A stretch of DNA of 64,000 nucleotides from Stratiolaelaps scimitus (Eukaryota; Arthropoda; Arachnida; Mesostigmata; Laelapidae). Where the stretch lies: assembly GCA_019614645.1 (NCBI GenBank), contig JABWDB010000016.1, forward strand, positions 2,852,001-2,916,000. The letters run 5' to 3'. Numbering within the stretch: the first letter of the stretch is position 1; each line of letters begins with the position of its first letter. Shown piece by piece: positions 24,901 through 37,403 of this stretch. A program made the translations under genes and the position numbers. The notes beneath the pieces were generated by a model. The model saw nothing but the letters and a program-made list of their open reading frames with translations, was not told the DNA's origin and searched no databases.

Positions 24901-27900
24901 GGCCGTGGTACGATGCTCGCGATTTGGCAAAGCCCTTAAATCGTCGAAAAATACTGAGAGAAACAGGGGTCCAACAGAAAGAGAGAGATAAATAAACTTA
25001 ACGTTTGTGGTTGACGAACAAACTCGTTTGCTTCCCGCTCTATAATAATTGGCCGAAATTATGCAAATGCAGCAGTGGAACGACGGATAGGATTGCACTA
25101 CCCGTGTGTCACCATTCGCAGCTATTAAATATAGAGAGCTCTGGTACAAATACCGTTTCTATCATCCGAGCAGGGTCTACCGACTTCTTTTTAAAGATTC
25201 TCGCTCTGCTTTATACAAAGCTACCCTTCGTCATGGACATGTATATATATATATATATATATCTATAGATAAGTTCGCTCTTGATACTGCTGCCGTGACC
25301 GTGTAAATGTAGGGATGTAAATATGATACCAATATGACTGTGTCTCCCTCTCTCTGCCGGCCTTCCCGTTTCACTTCCTCCTACAAGTATTGCCACTGCT
25401 GTTTGTCGCTACCCTGGCTGGCTGACGCCATTCGAGATGGGTTCATTTGATCGTGTGTCGAGCTGATAAAAACGTGGTGGCCATATCCGTGCATTTTTCT
25501 TCGCCGCACTTTTTGTCTTCGAGTCGTGTAATGTTCAGCTGAAATCGTTGATTGGTGACGAGCTCCCTCGAACTCACCCCTGTGTCTTCTTTTCTCGTTG
25601 TTTCTTGAAATATGAGTAATATTATAATTATAGAGTTATTACAGTTAGGATCAGTATCGTTACGATTAGCCTCCCTCAGTGGACAGAGAGATGTCTGTGG
25701 CATCATTTTAACTAAATAGTTAGCTCTTTTTACAAATCAATCCACCCGCAGCATCAGTCATATAACCCGTATAAAATGCATCTGTATACATACATTTTTA
25801 GTGTCTCTCTATACATATATACAATGTGCTTTTTCAAACAAAAACATCTCTCCCATGGTGTATCGGTTTGGGTCACGCAATGCTGAGTTCGACACGAATC
25901 GATTTTTTGTTCCTCGTCTGACCTCAAATGTGTGCCATTGCACTAACACATAGTACAGAAGCGCATTTGATAGATTCATACGTATAGAGTTCATTAAACG
26001 TTTACTGAATAACATAAAAAAAGAGAAATACTTTCGATTTACCTATTTCAGTACACCTGACGAAACACCCCACAAATCAAATAATTATGGTCATCAAAAC
26101 ATTATTTGGAGTACTTCCAAATCTAGACAACAGAAACAGAGAAACAATCGGCCTTTTTAGCTAAATACATCCAAATAGTGATATATACTAATGAGTTAGA
26201 AAGCCAAATGGCAGCGAATTGATACTGAGACAAGTAAACACCGCACGGAGGAAAACCTGACGGGAAACGCTTTGATTTGTCCAACAATCAAACGCGACAG
26301 CAGCGGGTCACCATGGCCCGGCGAAGTCCAAGCGTTTTCACCCAGTGATGGCCGCCTTAAACGAGCAAATCTATTCGACGTCCTGCCCGAGCGCTAGTGG
26401 CGGACGAAACGTACGAGATGCAAGCAACAACTTGTTTCGTTGCTGTGCATTGACGACAGGCCTTGATAGAAATGGTCATCATTTTGTTCAATTCGCCTGT
26501 CCGTGTTGGCTAACCATGTTGGTCCAGCTGTTGGTGAATGTTCATATATAGCTTTTGATTTTATTCAATACTTAATGTCCTACGTGCACTACGAGGCAGT
26601 GAAGATGTTCGACGAGGTTTATATTTTGGATAGACTTAATGTTTGAACTTTACGGTTCAGCGATATGGGACTGTATTTATCTCTAAATTAGCCCAAATGA
26701 ACGAGTAGATATTTACGGGGATGTTCCATTAATGAGCATTATAGAGAAAACGACGTTTCGAGTGAAGGGTAGATCATTTCGATCGTGATTGATAGGCAGT
26801 GTTTGTACATACATTGATTGGTGGTTAATACTTCGTTTCGTATCATGGTGGTAGTAGCATTTGCGGTATCAGAATGCCACATGCATGTGTCCCACGATTG
26901 TATCGAAAATATTTATATAAAATATATAACTGATAGTGAGAATTGCACGAGTATTATGGATATTACGTAATATTACTTAGTCCGTATAATTAAGCTTGTC
27001 TTTGTTTGAATAAAAGACAATTACAGATTTGCAGTTGGTACCGTTGTAGCTTTATGATACAAACTTTAATTGCGAATGTTGACTTTGTCGAGCTAATTAC
27101 AGGGCCTCCATTGTTATTCGTATTCCGCAATTGATGAAAGGGCTTCTCCTTGAAGCCCTACCTCGTTGTAGTTTTACTGGCCAGAATTATATCGCATAGT
27201 TATTATTAATATTATTATTATTATTTGTATTACTCGGACTTGATAAAGTTTGCACTTATTCTACTGCTGTCACGGTCAATTCTAGTTAAATTGTTTGAGT
27301 TACAAAGGAATCTTCAAATTTGATATGCTTACACCGGCTCCATGTAACAACTGTACGTAAGATAATTGCCTTCAGAATAGAACGAACTGCTTTTTAGTGG
27401 GCCGCGGTAGTACCTTCTTGGCATGTTGAACGCTTCGCCCGCGGCCAAGCCCAGGCTTCGTTGGACGGGAGGCTTCACTTCATCGTCAGCTACAGATACC
27501 TACTCCCGCGATCTGTCCAGGAAAAAAATCTGCGAGCTGAATTTCTTGTAGATGTTGAACAAAAAAAATTATGATGGATTTTCAGTCTGTACAAGTGTAC
27601 GCACCAGCAGCACTCGTTTGAGACAACTATAGCAGTTTTTCACGAGATTTTCTTGTCGTATTGACAATATTCTTCGACTAGACACAAGCAATCCGTATGC
27701 AATCAACTCTGGACACAGAACAACACTCGCTACTACTTTCTATAAAACGTTTATTGTTGATGATGATAGTTCTTCACTCAAGAAAACAAAACAAAAAAAA
27801 ACGCCTCAACCGGTTCAAATATTTCAAGGCAACATGGCCACTATGTAAAGAAGTATATGGTGAAGAAACAGCGGAAACAAATCCACGAAGTTAACATATG

Positions 27901-28260
27901 GAACGATTTTTATGCGTGGAGTGGATACGAATGTTAAAAGATCTTGTCATATTGTATATGACGACGTTGACTTGGTTAAGAAAAAGCCAGGGTGCGGCTG
28001 GCTCAGTGTTTCGCTGGCGGCGGCGGCGGCGGTGGTGGTGGCAAAAGACGAAGGTGACGAAGACGAAATGAAAGATTTGCTATTCATTCGTCGTCTGTTT
28101 GGGCTTGGCGCTGATGGAAGCTGCGGTGCTGCCGCTGAGAGAATACAGTAGTAGCTGCTTCTGTGCTGTTGCTGTTCGTGCTGTTGTCAAGCCAACTCAG
28201 GCGCGCACACGGACTAAAGAAGCACTGACATGTTACCCTAACGCTGTGATGACCTTCGTT
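21913..28260. other. Non-coding region
   Basis: No supported gene. Contains GCT (22174-22192), GT (24386-24403), TA (25241-25262) and ATT (about 27201-27225) repeats. The overlapping plus and minus frames at about 23452-23826 are free of simple repeats and might be decayed transposon sequence, but match nothing I recognise. Confidence 0.5.
25241..25262. repeat. (TA)n microsatellite
   Basis: An uninterrupted TA tract. Confidence 0.95.
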
Positions 28261-28261
28261 A

Positions 28262-28455
28262 ACAGCAGCAGCAGCAGCAGCAATTGCTGGTAGTTGTAGT
28301 AACTGATGTAGACATCGACAACGCAACCCTTTGTGCGGCGGCGTTCTGCTGGTTCGGACTTCGCTGTGGCTATGAGCTTTTTCTTCGTGTCGACTCGCGT
28401 TGGGACTGCTGCAACAATAATAAATAATAATAATAACAACAACAATAATAATAAT
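28262..28455. repeat. CAG tract and AAT/AAC tract
   Basis: CAG units at 28262-28282 and AAT/AAC units at about 28411-28455. The 176-codon minus frame (28614-28084) crosses both and is explained by them. Confidence 0.85.
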
Positions 28456-30300
28456 CGTAAGAGCGGGACTAACAGACAATAGGAATCGAACGACGCGCTT
28501 GCACTTGAGAGCCAGTGTGGAAAATTTTAGCTTTGTTTCTTTCGAAGAGTCGTCGCCCATTACGATTGTGAACAAATGCATTTTAACAGATTGATTCAAA
28601 TTTGCCCTAGTCACTATAGATATGGTGGAACAAAATTGTGAAATGTACGAGTTCCTGTTTCTCTCATCGTGACATTGTCATATCTCCGGCAGATTTGTCA
28701 GTGCTAGGTGGAATTCGCGAGGAACATCTTTCGGATATATAAAGAATAAGGTTAGGTCAGGTTCCTTCTAAATAGTAAAATAGAGCAAGAAGTAGGTCGT
28801 TCGTAGTGAATGGCAGAAACTATCGTTCCGCTGCTCGGTGCCAGTGTGATAATATCCTTACGCCTTAAAATAATCCCTGATAATTTGCCGATAGAAAAGC
28901 TACAGTTGAACAATAGATCACCGTCAATATGTTTCTCAAGCCATCGATTGAGATAACCAACATTTGTAACAGCGAACATGTATCTAAATGAATTCTATTA
29001 TGTATCACCTTTCGACGTTGACCCAATCATCATGGGGTTTGGTAACACCTCTGATATAGCGCAGTAGAACTATCGGCAAGGCCAGCTTGACAACAACAGC
29101 AACAACGACATGATGATAATTAACGTTAATATTACATTCGCTGCCATGGTCGAGTGTAGTGTGCAGTCCACAGAGCTGTATCTGGGCTTTCAGATCCTTT
29201 ATTAATTCATTCGTCTGACCATCTATTCATCCATCCATCCGTCAGCCTATTCGAGCATTGAAGCTCGAGGGATGATGTGAATTAAATTCTTCCCACGTTC
29301 GCCTGCTGCTGTAACACCGACCGCTGCCGCCATGGTCTAAATATCATTATATATATTTTTTTTCGTAGCTTCATAGTATATATATATATATAATTATTAT
29401 ACTATGAAGCTACCAGAAGACAGTAATGAGCATATTAGTGGCTGTCGTTTGTCGAGCACGGGTCGATAAGACAAACCTTGCGAATTTTCCTCCTCTGGCT
29501 ACAAGCTACCAGCTAAGCTATTTCGCTGTGATAAATATATTAGAAATAGTGACAACACTCGCTTTCAGTCACAGAGAATTGAGAGGCGAAATTAAAGACA
29601 TCGAATCAGTCTTTCTCCCTCGTAAAATTCGAAAGATAAACACTAGGATTGGTTTTCCCTTAAATCGAAGCCATTCGTTGCTCCCCAAATTCGTTTTTTT
29701 CTGAGCTTTTTCATTCAAACGCTTGCGTCTGTTGCCTCATGCCGATGGTCGGCCTCTCGAGGCGAATGTGCACATATGAATGAATAAGCATAAATGGCGC
29801 CCGGTGCTGTGGCGTCCAGCAACGCAGCCCCAGACCTTCTCGCGTACACCCATATATACATATATGTAAACATATATATATATATACACAAACAAGTCGG
29901 GCGTTCTCTATTCCGCCTGTTGGATTCAGCCATCCCTTGGATTCATTAAGCTAATGGGTGTAGTAATTTCGCAATAGGCACCTTGCTCCGTCGAAGCAAA
30001 TCGTTTTCGACTGGAATTGACATCGTTCAGCAATCTGTGACGTAGCGATCTGTTTTACAACTATACGACATTTTTGTCAGAAACAAATGTCAACTGCTTG
30101 TCGAACAAAGAGGGCTTTATTTCTAATTTGTCATGTGGGTTCATCTGTGTGTGAGCAACACTCGAGCAACCGAGTATATGTTCTGTCCCATTTTTAACAC
30201 CGCACAGCTCAAATCTAACCTTACCCTCTAGGTAGGTTGGCATGAAGGCAGATAAGTAAGTAGGTATATACTACCTATGACGTACTGTATAGATGTTAAA
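28456..30300. other. Non-coding region
   Basis: No supported gene. Contains the hairpin at 29365-29413 and short TA runs near 29875. Minus-strand frames at 28979-28752 and 30243-30061 are not low-complexity, but no family is recognised. Confidence 0.45.
29365..29413. repeat. Perfect inverted repeat, 16-bp arms
   Basis: The arms are GTAGCTTCATAGTATA (29365-29380) and its exact reverse complement (29398-29413), separated by 17 A/T bases that can partly pair. An A/T-only loop between mixed-sequence arms resembles a very small MITE or a cruciform-forming site. Confidence 0.9.
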
Positions 30301-30302
30301 TG

Positions 30303-30327
30303 TTGGCTGAGAGTCGGCCCCAAAACC
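30303..30327. repeat. Dispersed repeat, copy A
   Basis: This 25-base stretch beginning TTGGCTGAGAGTC matches 40817-40841 at 23 of 25 positions without gaps. Both copies are followed, at different distances, by an A-rich AGAAAAA stretch and then CCACTTAAT (or CCCACTTAATC), suggesting two diverged copies of one element. Confidence 0.6.
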
Positions 30328-30821
30328 TTTAGATACACTGTATGGATGCACATTTTGCGACACTAGACGCCGTGTTGCTGTAAAATCATAGCCATTCTTA
30401 ATATTATTATTATTATCATCGACTATTATTAGAAAAACAATAACTGAAATAGAGTTACCCACTTAATCGTGAATTTTTCCTTCGTTTATTTTGTAATTTA
30501 TCAAAAAATACGTTCTTTCCATTGTGGTCTTATGGTGAGACGATCGTATACCCTCAATAGTATAATAATCACATGGCGTTATTTAAAATCCAGATGCCTT
30601 CACAGATAGAGCCAGATCAGGAATAGATGCGAGCGGATCTGACCGGGGGCCACGTCTCTATCAGACGTTGTCGTTGTCAGTATTTATTTGTGGGTATCAG
30701 GCAAGACGCGTTGCGTGTGATGGACAGACACAGCACACAGTGACTATACTGCTGCTCTTGCTGCCGCTGCTGGCAGTAGTACAATCGTTGCTTGTAGTGC
30801 TGGCAGCGCCTTCTAGTAACA

Positions 30822-30828
<7 letters not shown>

Positions 30829-30876
<48 letters not shown>
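30829..30876. repeat. Long (TA)n microsatellite
   Basis: Forty-eight bases of uninterrupted TA, the longest single dinucleotide run noticed in the window. It follows a short ACATACA prefix. Confidence 0.95.
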
Positions 30877-30878
<2 letters not shown>

Positions 30879-31188
30879 GTATAGAGGAGTACGAAGGCGA
30901 AGCCAAACGGACGCATCAGGACAGATCCGATCCAATGCTGCCCGACTTGACTGGCATCACCTTGCGGGCCATCGCAAACCTGAGTAATCATCACCCGGAG
31001 TGATGATGGCGGCGGCGGCTGTTTACAGGGACTGAACAGCGGAACAGTGAACGGACAGGAACGTCAAGTGTCGGCCATCGACGGCAACGGGACACACAGC
31101 GTCACCAGGCCCTGGCCACGGTGAGGGACAACATCGTGGGGAGGCGACGAGATGACAGTGGAAACAGAGAATAATAGTCGCTAACGCT

Positions 31189-31208
31189 TTCGTTAGCGCT
31201 GCCACCAC
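31189..31208. repeat. Small perfect hairpin
   Basis: Arms CGCTAACG and CGTTAGCG around a CTTT loop. It is short and could arise by chance. Confidence 0.6.
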
Positions 31209-32276
31209 CAATAACACCAATGGCAATAATAGCGGATCGCGGTGTTGATGCGGTGGCTGTTGTGAACGACTGAGGGATCAATATTGAAGAAATCGGAGAC
31301 TAACTCCGTTGGGTTCAGCTTCTCATCTCCACGATACGAAACTACCGATCAGCATTGCTCGTCCAAGTTCACAGGCCGTCCACGTGATTTCATCATGTAG
31401 TCATCACACCTATTGATGGATTGCCGAAATCTCCATTGACAGATACTGACTGAGACACTGATTGATTGACGGACCGAGTACTTGACGCTGCCTATGCATA
31501 AAAATCAGCCTGACTATGAATTGTGTGTTTGTTCTTTTACAATGTTACCTGTACACCTCATATGTGATTATGGTTTTATACAGGGCGAACAAAAAAAATG
31601 GTCACTACTCAGTATTTTTAGGCAGAGCTTACGAGTTACGAGTTGTAAGGAAGTTCATTTTGTTTTGTTCAGTGATTTCATACGATTCAACATTTATTAT
31701 CTGTTGATTGTGCATAATTATTTAAATTGTGCCCTCAGCGGTGGTGATAGAGTGCCAGCAAACGACTGCGATATTTAGCTGATGTCATTTTTCAGAGGTC
31801 ACACACGTTTTCCGTACGACGTCCGCCGGGTGTCTCTCTTCACCAGCCCAAGATACGAAGAATATACATGACGATAGATATAATACGCCATCACGTCGCT
31901 CCTGAATTGTGTTTGAGTGAAATCACATCTGTTGATGTAGAGTAGAAACTATCGGAATTGCTGAGAAAAACAAAGAGAAAAAAAAAGAATTTCCAGCCAA
32001 CGTTCTATCCAAGCGACGCCGTCATCGTAAGTCGAATAGGCGGCCTGGCCGCAATTGTCGCCAACGTTGCCGATCTGCCAACATCTGCCAAATGCCAATT
32101 CGTCTATTTTTCTCTCATGAGTTTCCTTTTTTTTACTGCTATCGGTCGCTACTTGAACCGCTTACGCGGGTCTGTGACAATGGTCTTCGTTTCAGCGATG
32201 TTCCCGTGTGAGCTGTTTATTAATATTGTTCGATGAAGTACATCGAAATAATATACTGTGACAATAAAACGCTTGT

Positions 32277-32301
32277 TATTATTATTATTATTATTATTAT
32301 T
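32277..32301. repeat. (ATT)n microsatellite
   Basis: An uninterrupted ATT run. Confidence 0.95.
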
Positions 32302-33627
32302 GTTCTTCTTAGATGTGGTGCAATCTGTTGTTTTCGCAAGCTTGTCGAATGTCAGTGTCAGTCATCTTGAGCGTGCAATTTGAAGTGACAGCACAAACTG
32401 CGGATTTGCCAGGATTTTTCTACGAATAATAATAAAGGCAAACCAATGAAAACGGAAATAATCATTATTATTATTAATTGTCAAATGTAACAGGGCAATA
32501 AAGTCGAGCCAAGGGTCAACCCAGGAGATTTGTGGCGTACTCGTTGACACCAGGCGTACCTCCAATCCGGCGCGAACGACGAGCTCTTGAAAGAGAGCAA
32601 ATCTTTCTCAAAATCCGCGCCTCTCCACCCGCCCTCCTGCCGTCGCCTCTAGCGACATCGGACTACGAGGGTGGCGGCCACAGCCCAGAAGAAACAAAGC
32701 GCTTTCTTTTTTTTTTCAAGGAGTCGCTCGATGACGCTCGTTTTCATATGGACGACGCATGAACACACGGCCACGGCCCCTGTGAATCGAACGAACGAAA
32801 AAGTGGAATGACCTCTTTGTCAGACCATGCTTTATGCTTATGGTGATGATGGGGTCTGTCTGAGCGCGTTGGCTAGTCCGAGCGGGCGGCCGGCCGGCCA
32901 TCGATCCGTCCGCTAGATCAACCATCCTGTTAGCCTGCGTGGCGTTGTCTGACGAATGCAGTTGGTGCGATCAGTGGTGGCTGTGGTGGTAGGCAGCTGG
33001 CGATCGCGGTCTCGTAGAATCGTCACTTGTCGCAGTAGAGTGAGTGTGTCTTACACAGACACACAGTCGTCAGTCAGTCAGTTAGTCAAACAGACAGATA
33101 GGTAGACCGAGAGCTACAGTTTGTGGCGATGATGCTGATGTTCTTTCTCCTCTCTCGATTTCATTGCCTGCCTTCGTGGCTAGCGTCCGCCATCGCTCTT
33201 GAGCTGCTGCTGCTGCTGTTGGTGTCGTTGTTAAGCTGAACTGGCAAAGGCTTTCGACGGCTGTATCTCTTCGAGAAGCCGGTCGGGGAAGTCCCTGTTC
33301 GGTGTGCTGTTCTAAGACGATAGCAGAACACCACATCATCGTCGCCATCATTCTGAGCGGAGCGGCGGCGGCAGCGGCAGCATCAGCCGCCTTCTGAATG
33401 GCGCTCCAACCACCAGCCGTCAGGAATAAAAAGAAAACGCTCGAGCAAGCGAACGAAATGTGAGAAGGGCAGCTCAACAGCCACCAGACAGTCACCAGCT
33501 CAATCCTGCTCAAAGTCGCTGCTGCTGCGGCGGCGGCGGTTGTCGCTCAGGTTTCTCTCTTCTTTGCTGCATACTATATAATAGGCATTAGACCAGTGCA
33601 CCAGGCGCTGTGCCTCTTCAGTCACTT

Positions 33628-33650
33628 CGCCGCCGCCGCCGCCGCCGCCG
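33628..33650. repeat. (CCG)n tract
   Basis: Uninterrupted CCG units followed by GATGACGACGTCGACGAC. Confidence 0.9.
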
Positions 33651-34843
33651 ATGACGACGTCGACGACAATATTCTAAACATCGCCGTTTCTAATGATCAT
33701 ATCGGCTGGCAAGCACATTGAGCTGAATCAGATATCCACTTGATTTTCTAGTCAAATCAACAATAGCGACGGGTGGGTGTAGTAATTGAATTTATTCGTC
33801 ACCACCATTCGCCGCGACCGCCGCCGTTGGCGTCTCATTTTATTCGTTCGGCGTCTGAACATTCAGCGGCTGACCTGCGGCGGCGGTTGCTGCTGCTGGA
33901 CATGAGCTGCTTTGTACTATTTATGATTAAATACCACCACCAGCAGTAGCGCCGCTCGGCTACGTGGCTATCTAAATAGTTAGCTCGCAGGCGTTTCCTG
34001 AGTTTGTATCCGCCACTTCTGGCCGGTCGAAAATATCTGTTGTTAATGTTGTAGCGTGTGCAGACACCACACAACGGGGTGACGTCGGATGCTGGCCAAT
34101 CTCTTCAACATAGTCTGCTTTGATATGTGGTCGTTAAAGAAAGGGGTTGGCTGTGGTTATCCTGTTTGTCCAGCAATCGGCATTGTTTGTAAGTTAGAAT
34201 TTTGCCAATTAGAATTGCGTGGATAATTCGAGAGCACTATCGTAGTAATTATTCGTACGATTATTAATAGTTATTCTTAGCACTCAATGAAATTTTATAC
34301 GAAATACCACCATGGTGAAAAATGAACAAAGTTAAGTTGAAAGTCTGATGGGACCATGTCACTATTTCTCATGTATGCCTGTTGATCTACGCTTTACGAT
34401 AGACAGTAGATAGCTATCTACAGGGAATGCTTGCTAGCCATTGCCATTTACACAGCAATAGTAATTGCGAAATAATATTAATTATTTCGTATGATGGTAC
34501 AATTTTAAATAAGTGCCTTCACCAAATTAATCACTTGGCTCACGAGGCTGCCATGCGCACTTCTTGTAGGAGACGACAAAACGTAAATACCGAATGCTAA
34601 ACTGAAACAGATTGACTCGAAACAGATCATCTGCAATAACTACTACCAATAATAATAATAACTGATAAATACTGAGCTGAGATTTTTTTTCTCGCTCTCA
34701 TTTCCTTCGACTTTTGGCGGTGGTCTTTGGGAACGAAGAGTCGGGCGTTGCTGGCTTTTCGCGCCACTCTGTCAAGGCCGAATTTTGCTGCTGTGATTGC
34801 TGATGGTCGTTTTTAATGCGCACGCCAGTTCCCGAGTGAATTC

Positions 34844-34871
34844 ACCGCCGCCCCCGCCGCCACCGCCGCCG
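34844..34871. repeat. Imperfect (CCG)n tract
   Basis: CCG units interrupted by a run of C and a CAC unit. This is a local CpG peak in otherwise AT-rich DNA. Confidence 0.85.
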
Positions 34872-35033
34872 GTCTAGATCTAGCCGCTACGGCCAGCTCA
34901 GGGGGGGCTCACGCAAGCACAAGGGATCTCGTTAATGGATCCTTGTGGTAACGCTGTTTGATGAATCGTAGTAAACAAGAATACTAGTTAGCGATGTGAC
35001 TCTCAACGCTGCCAGTAAAATATGAGTTATTCT

Positions 35034-35072
35034 AGTCGTAGGCGTACTACGACTCCCAGTCTCTACTGGGAG
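35034..35072. repeat. Two abutting perfect hairpins
   Basis: AGTCGTAG/CTACGACT (35034-35041 and 35047-35054, 5-base loop) and CTCCCAGT/ACTGGGAG (35053-35060 and 35065-35072, 4-base loop) share two bases. Each has an 8-bp perfect stem of mixed sequence. Confidence 0.8.
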
Positions 35073-37161
35073 AATTTAGCCGAGGTACTTTTTTTGCCCG
35101 CTCATTTGCTGCCTGACATATATATATATATATCTTTTTTTGTATTTAGGCCTGGCTTTTAGCTGTATGATTCTGATGCGTATAGTAGTCGTTGTACGCA
35201 GAAAAAAAACCTTGATCTATTTCGTAAACATAATTGGAACATTTTGGTGAAGTCACCCCTGTATGTTCGTCCAAATTGGAGTTAGTTGTTGCTCATTAAT
35301 TGTACAAAAACCCACAAGTCCAATGACTATCTATCCAGCACTATTGTATTTACTACTAATTTTTTAACGAACGATTGTACAACACCACCTATATTGGTGT
35401 CTCTATATTAACCTTATAATATGATTTATAGCATATCCATTTTACATCAGCTAATTACCGCTCCCTTTCGCAGCAGGTATTTAACATCCGCGCCAAAGTA
35501 AGATATTTATTCTTCTGTTAGAATATGTGTGAATGCCATATTATGGCTCGTCTAGAACAGATGCCATCAATTCGACGTTGAGCATAGCTTTGTTGGGTCA
35601 TCATGCTTTACGATTCCTCATAGCGAAGTGCCTTCTGTCTATTTTTAGAGGTAAAAAGAATTATCGCGGACGTCAAGGTTGTATGTGTTCGTATTTAATT
35701 TGCATCGTTACACCATCGAAATCTTCTGAGTTACAATCAACAGAAGGAACCGGCACCGAATATATGGTGTGCTAATGGCTCTGGAGAGCTGTCATCAAAT
35801 TGATCATCATTTTTAATCATCTAACACATATTAGCTGAACAAACTCTGGATGTTTTGCTCGCGGTCGCCAGAAGAAACTGGTCTTATCGTCATCGTCATT
35901 TTACGATATTATTACTATTGTTATTATTTCGATAGTGTGTCGATACTAATAATAGTGCAATGCTGCTTTGTAAGGGCATCTCGTTGGGAGTGTGATGGCC
36001 GAAACAGATGAATCAACACCGTTCCCTACCGCCAAGCTATATCAATCGTATTTGTCAGTGCAATATGCAAAGGAACAGCAATGTTCTAACAAAGTCTATA
36101 AAATATGGTTGCCTCATGGTGGATCACCATAAATCCACATATAAATGACCGGAAAATGAGCGCAGACCTTCGCTAGAATAGATTGTGTTCATCAGGGCCG
36201 TGCACTTTTAGCGTTGGGCTATGAGAATTCGAGGTTGGATCTGGCAGCAAAAATATGCAACAGACTTTATTTGATTCCAAGCCACGATAAGCGCAACTAA
36301 CTTTCAGCAGTTGTTTTGTTCTTACGCTCAAAGCAATATGGGAACCAGAAGATGCTGTTGCGTGTTCAAGCGGGCAAGCTAAAGTATAAATAGCGGTGGC
36401 TTTCAGGACAAATCAACAACTGACTCTGTATTATAGCTACCGGACCGAAACGCCATGAGAAAAAAAATGAGCCATATATTTATCGATTAAATTCGGCGCG
36501 GTATTGCGCCTATTACTTATCTTCAGAATAAATCTTTAGCGTGATATGATTATGGAGCCAATGGCCCAGTAACTAATGATCTCAGTTTAAACATTGGCTT
36601 GTATTCGAAAGCTGTTTTTTTTGAGCGTAAGATATTTCTCAATTGGAAAGATTCTTAGTAACTGCGCCTACTATTTCCGTCTATTCATAAAGCAATCTAG
36701 TGGTGACTAGCTGTCGGAGTCGATTGAATTCTTTATCTCCTGAGAGTTTTCATTCGCAAGAAATATTAACCCCTCGAAACGGTCCGAGGCCGAGTCCTTG
36801 GCTCGTCTCCAGTATGATTACATTTTTTTTTGAAAATTCAGGGCCAGGCTTCCTTCCTCACCCATCCTTGTGTCGAGCCTAAAATTTGCTCGGAGTCGTT
36901 AATCGAAACGAAATCTCATGACCTGGATGGGATTATTCAATTTGTGGTAGTGCAACACTTCTCGATACACTGCTATTGAATATTTAAGATTTGATTTATA
37001 TTTTCATCTTATTACCTGATTTGAGGGAGTTAAGAGCATAAGGCTACTAACTGAACTAGTCTTCCGGCCCAGTGAATTTAACACGTTTTCATCGAAATCA
37101 TTTAGGGCCATCGCGACATCGCCACAAGGTGTAACGGGGTTCTTATGGATGAATTGTCTCA

Positions 37162-37189
37162 CATATATATATATATATATATATATATG
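37162..37189. repeat. (TA)n microsatellite
   Basis: An uninterrupted AT dinucleotide run about 135 bases before the ARID5-like exon, inside the presumed intron or promoter. Confidence 0.95.
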
Positions 37190-37255
37190 TGTATATTACG
37201 AGCTGCAAGAAAATATTCTCGATCGTAGCACCATCTAACGTGTTGCTAATTGTTA

Positions 37256-37324
37256 TCTCTCTCTCTCTCTTTCTCTCTCTCTCAAATGTCTTCTTTTTCT
37301 TCGTACATTTTTGCTGATCTACAG
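37256..37324 (+). promoter_or_regulatory. Predicted 3' splice site with (CT)n tract
   Basis: A (CT)n tract at 37256-37283 is followed by a T-rich stretch, a branch-like CTGAT at about 37313-37317 and the acceptor CTACAG ending at 37324. This is a complete eukaryotic 3' splice site. The same (CT)n tract, read as (GA)n on the other strand, resembles GAGA-factor sites found at arthropod promoters, so a promoter role is an alternative. Confidence 0.6.
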
Positions 37325-37403
37325 GATCGTCGCACGGGGAATTGCGGTGGTGGCGGCGGCGGCGGTGGCGACGACATCAGCGAGTTGAGTTGGACGAGTG
37401 ACG
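37325..37403 (+). other. 5' untranslated part of the ARID5-like exon
   Basis: This stretch lies between the predicted acceptor AG (37323-37324) and the ATG. It carries a GGT/GGC tract at about 37344-37370 and has no upstream ATG. The in-frame TGA at 37386-37388 closes the coding frame on the 5' side, so the translated region cannot extend into an earlier exon in this frame. The G-rich leader could form RNA structure ahead of the start codon. An alternative is that transcription starts within or just upstream of this stretch and no earlier exon exists. Confidence 0.6.

Larger units (their letters stand above)
30328..33600. other. Non-coding region
   Basis: No supported gene. Holds a 48-bp TA tract, an ATT tract (32277-32301), a small perfect hairpin (31189-31208) and a repeat-rich Ala/Gln segment near 33160-33520 whose open frames have no domain. 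Confidence 0.5.
33601..37255. other. Non-coding region directly upstream of the ARID5-like exon
   Basis: No supported gene. Contains CCG tracts (33628-33650 and about 34844-34871), a double hairpin (35034-35072), TA tracts (about 35118-35133 and 37162-37189) and otherwise AT-rich unique sequence. It is either 5' intron or intergenic promoter-side DNA of the ARID5-like gene. Confidence 0.5.

Noticed and set aside
27843..27856. Fourteen bases identical to part of the miR-1 mature sequence (ATGTAAAGAAGTAT)
   Set aside because: The flanking bases diverge from miR-1 (the 5' seed is lost) and no complementary arm lies upstream or downstream to form a precursor hairpin.
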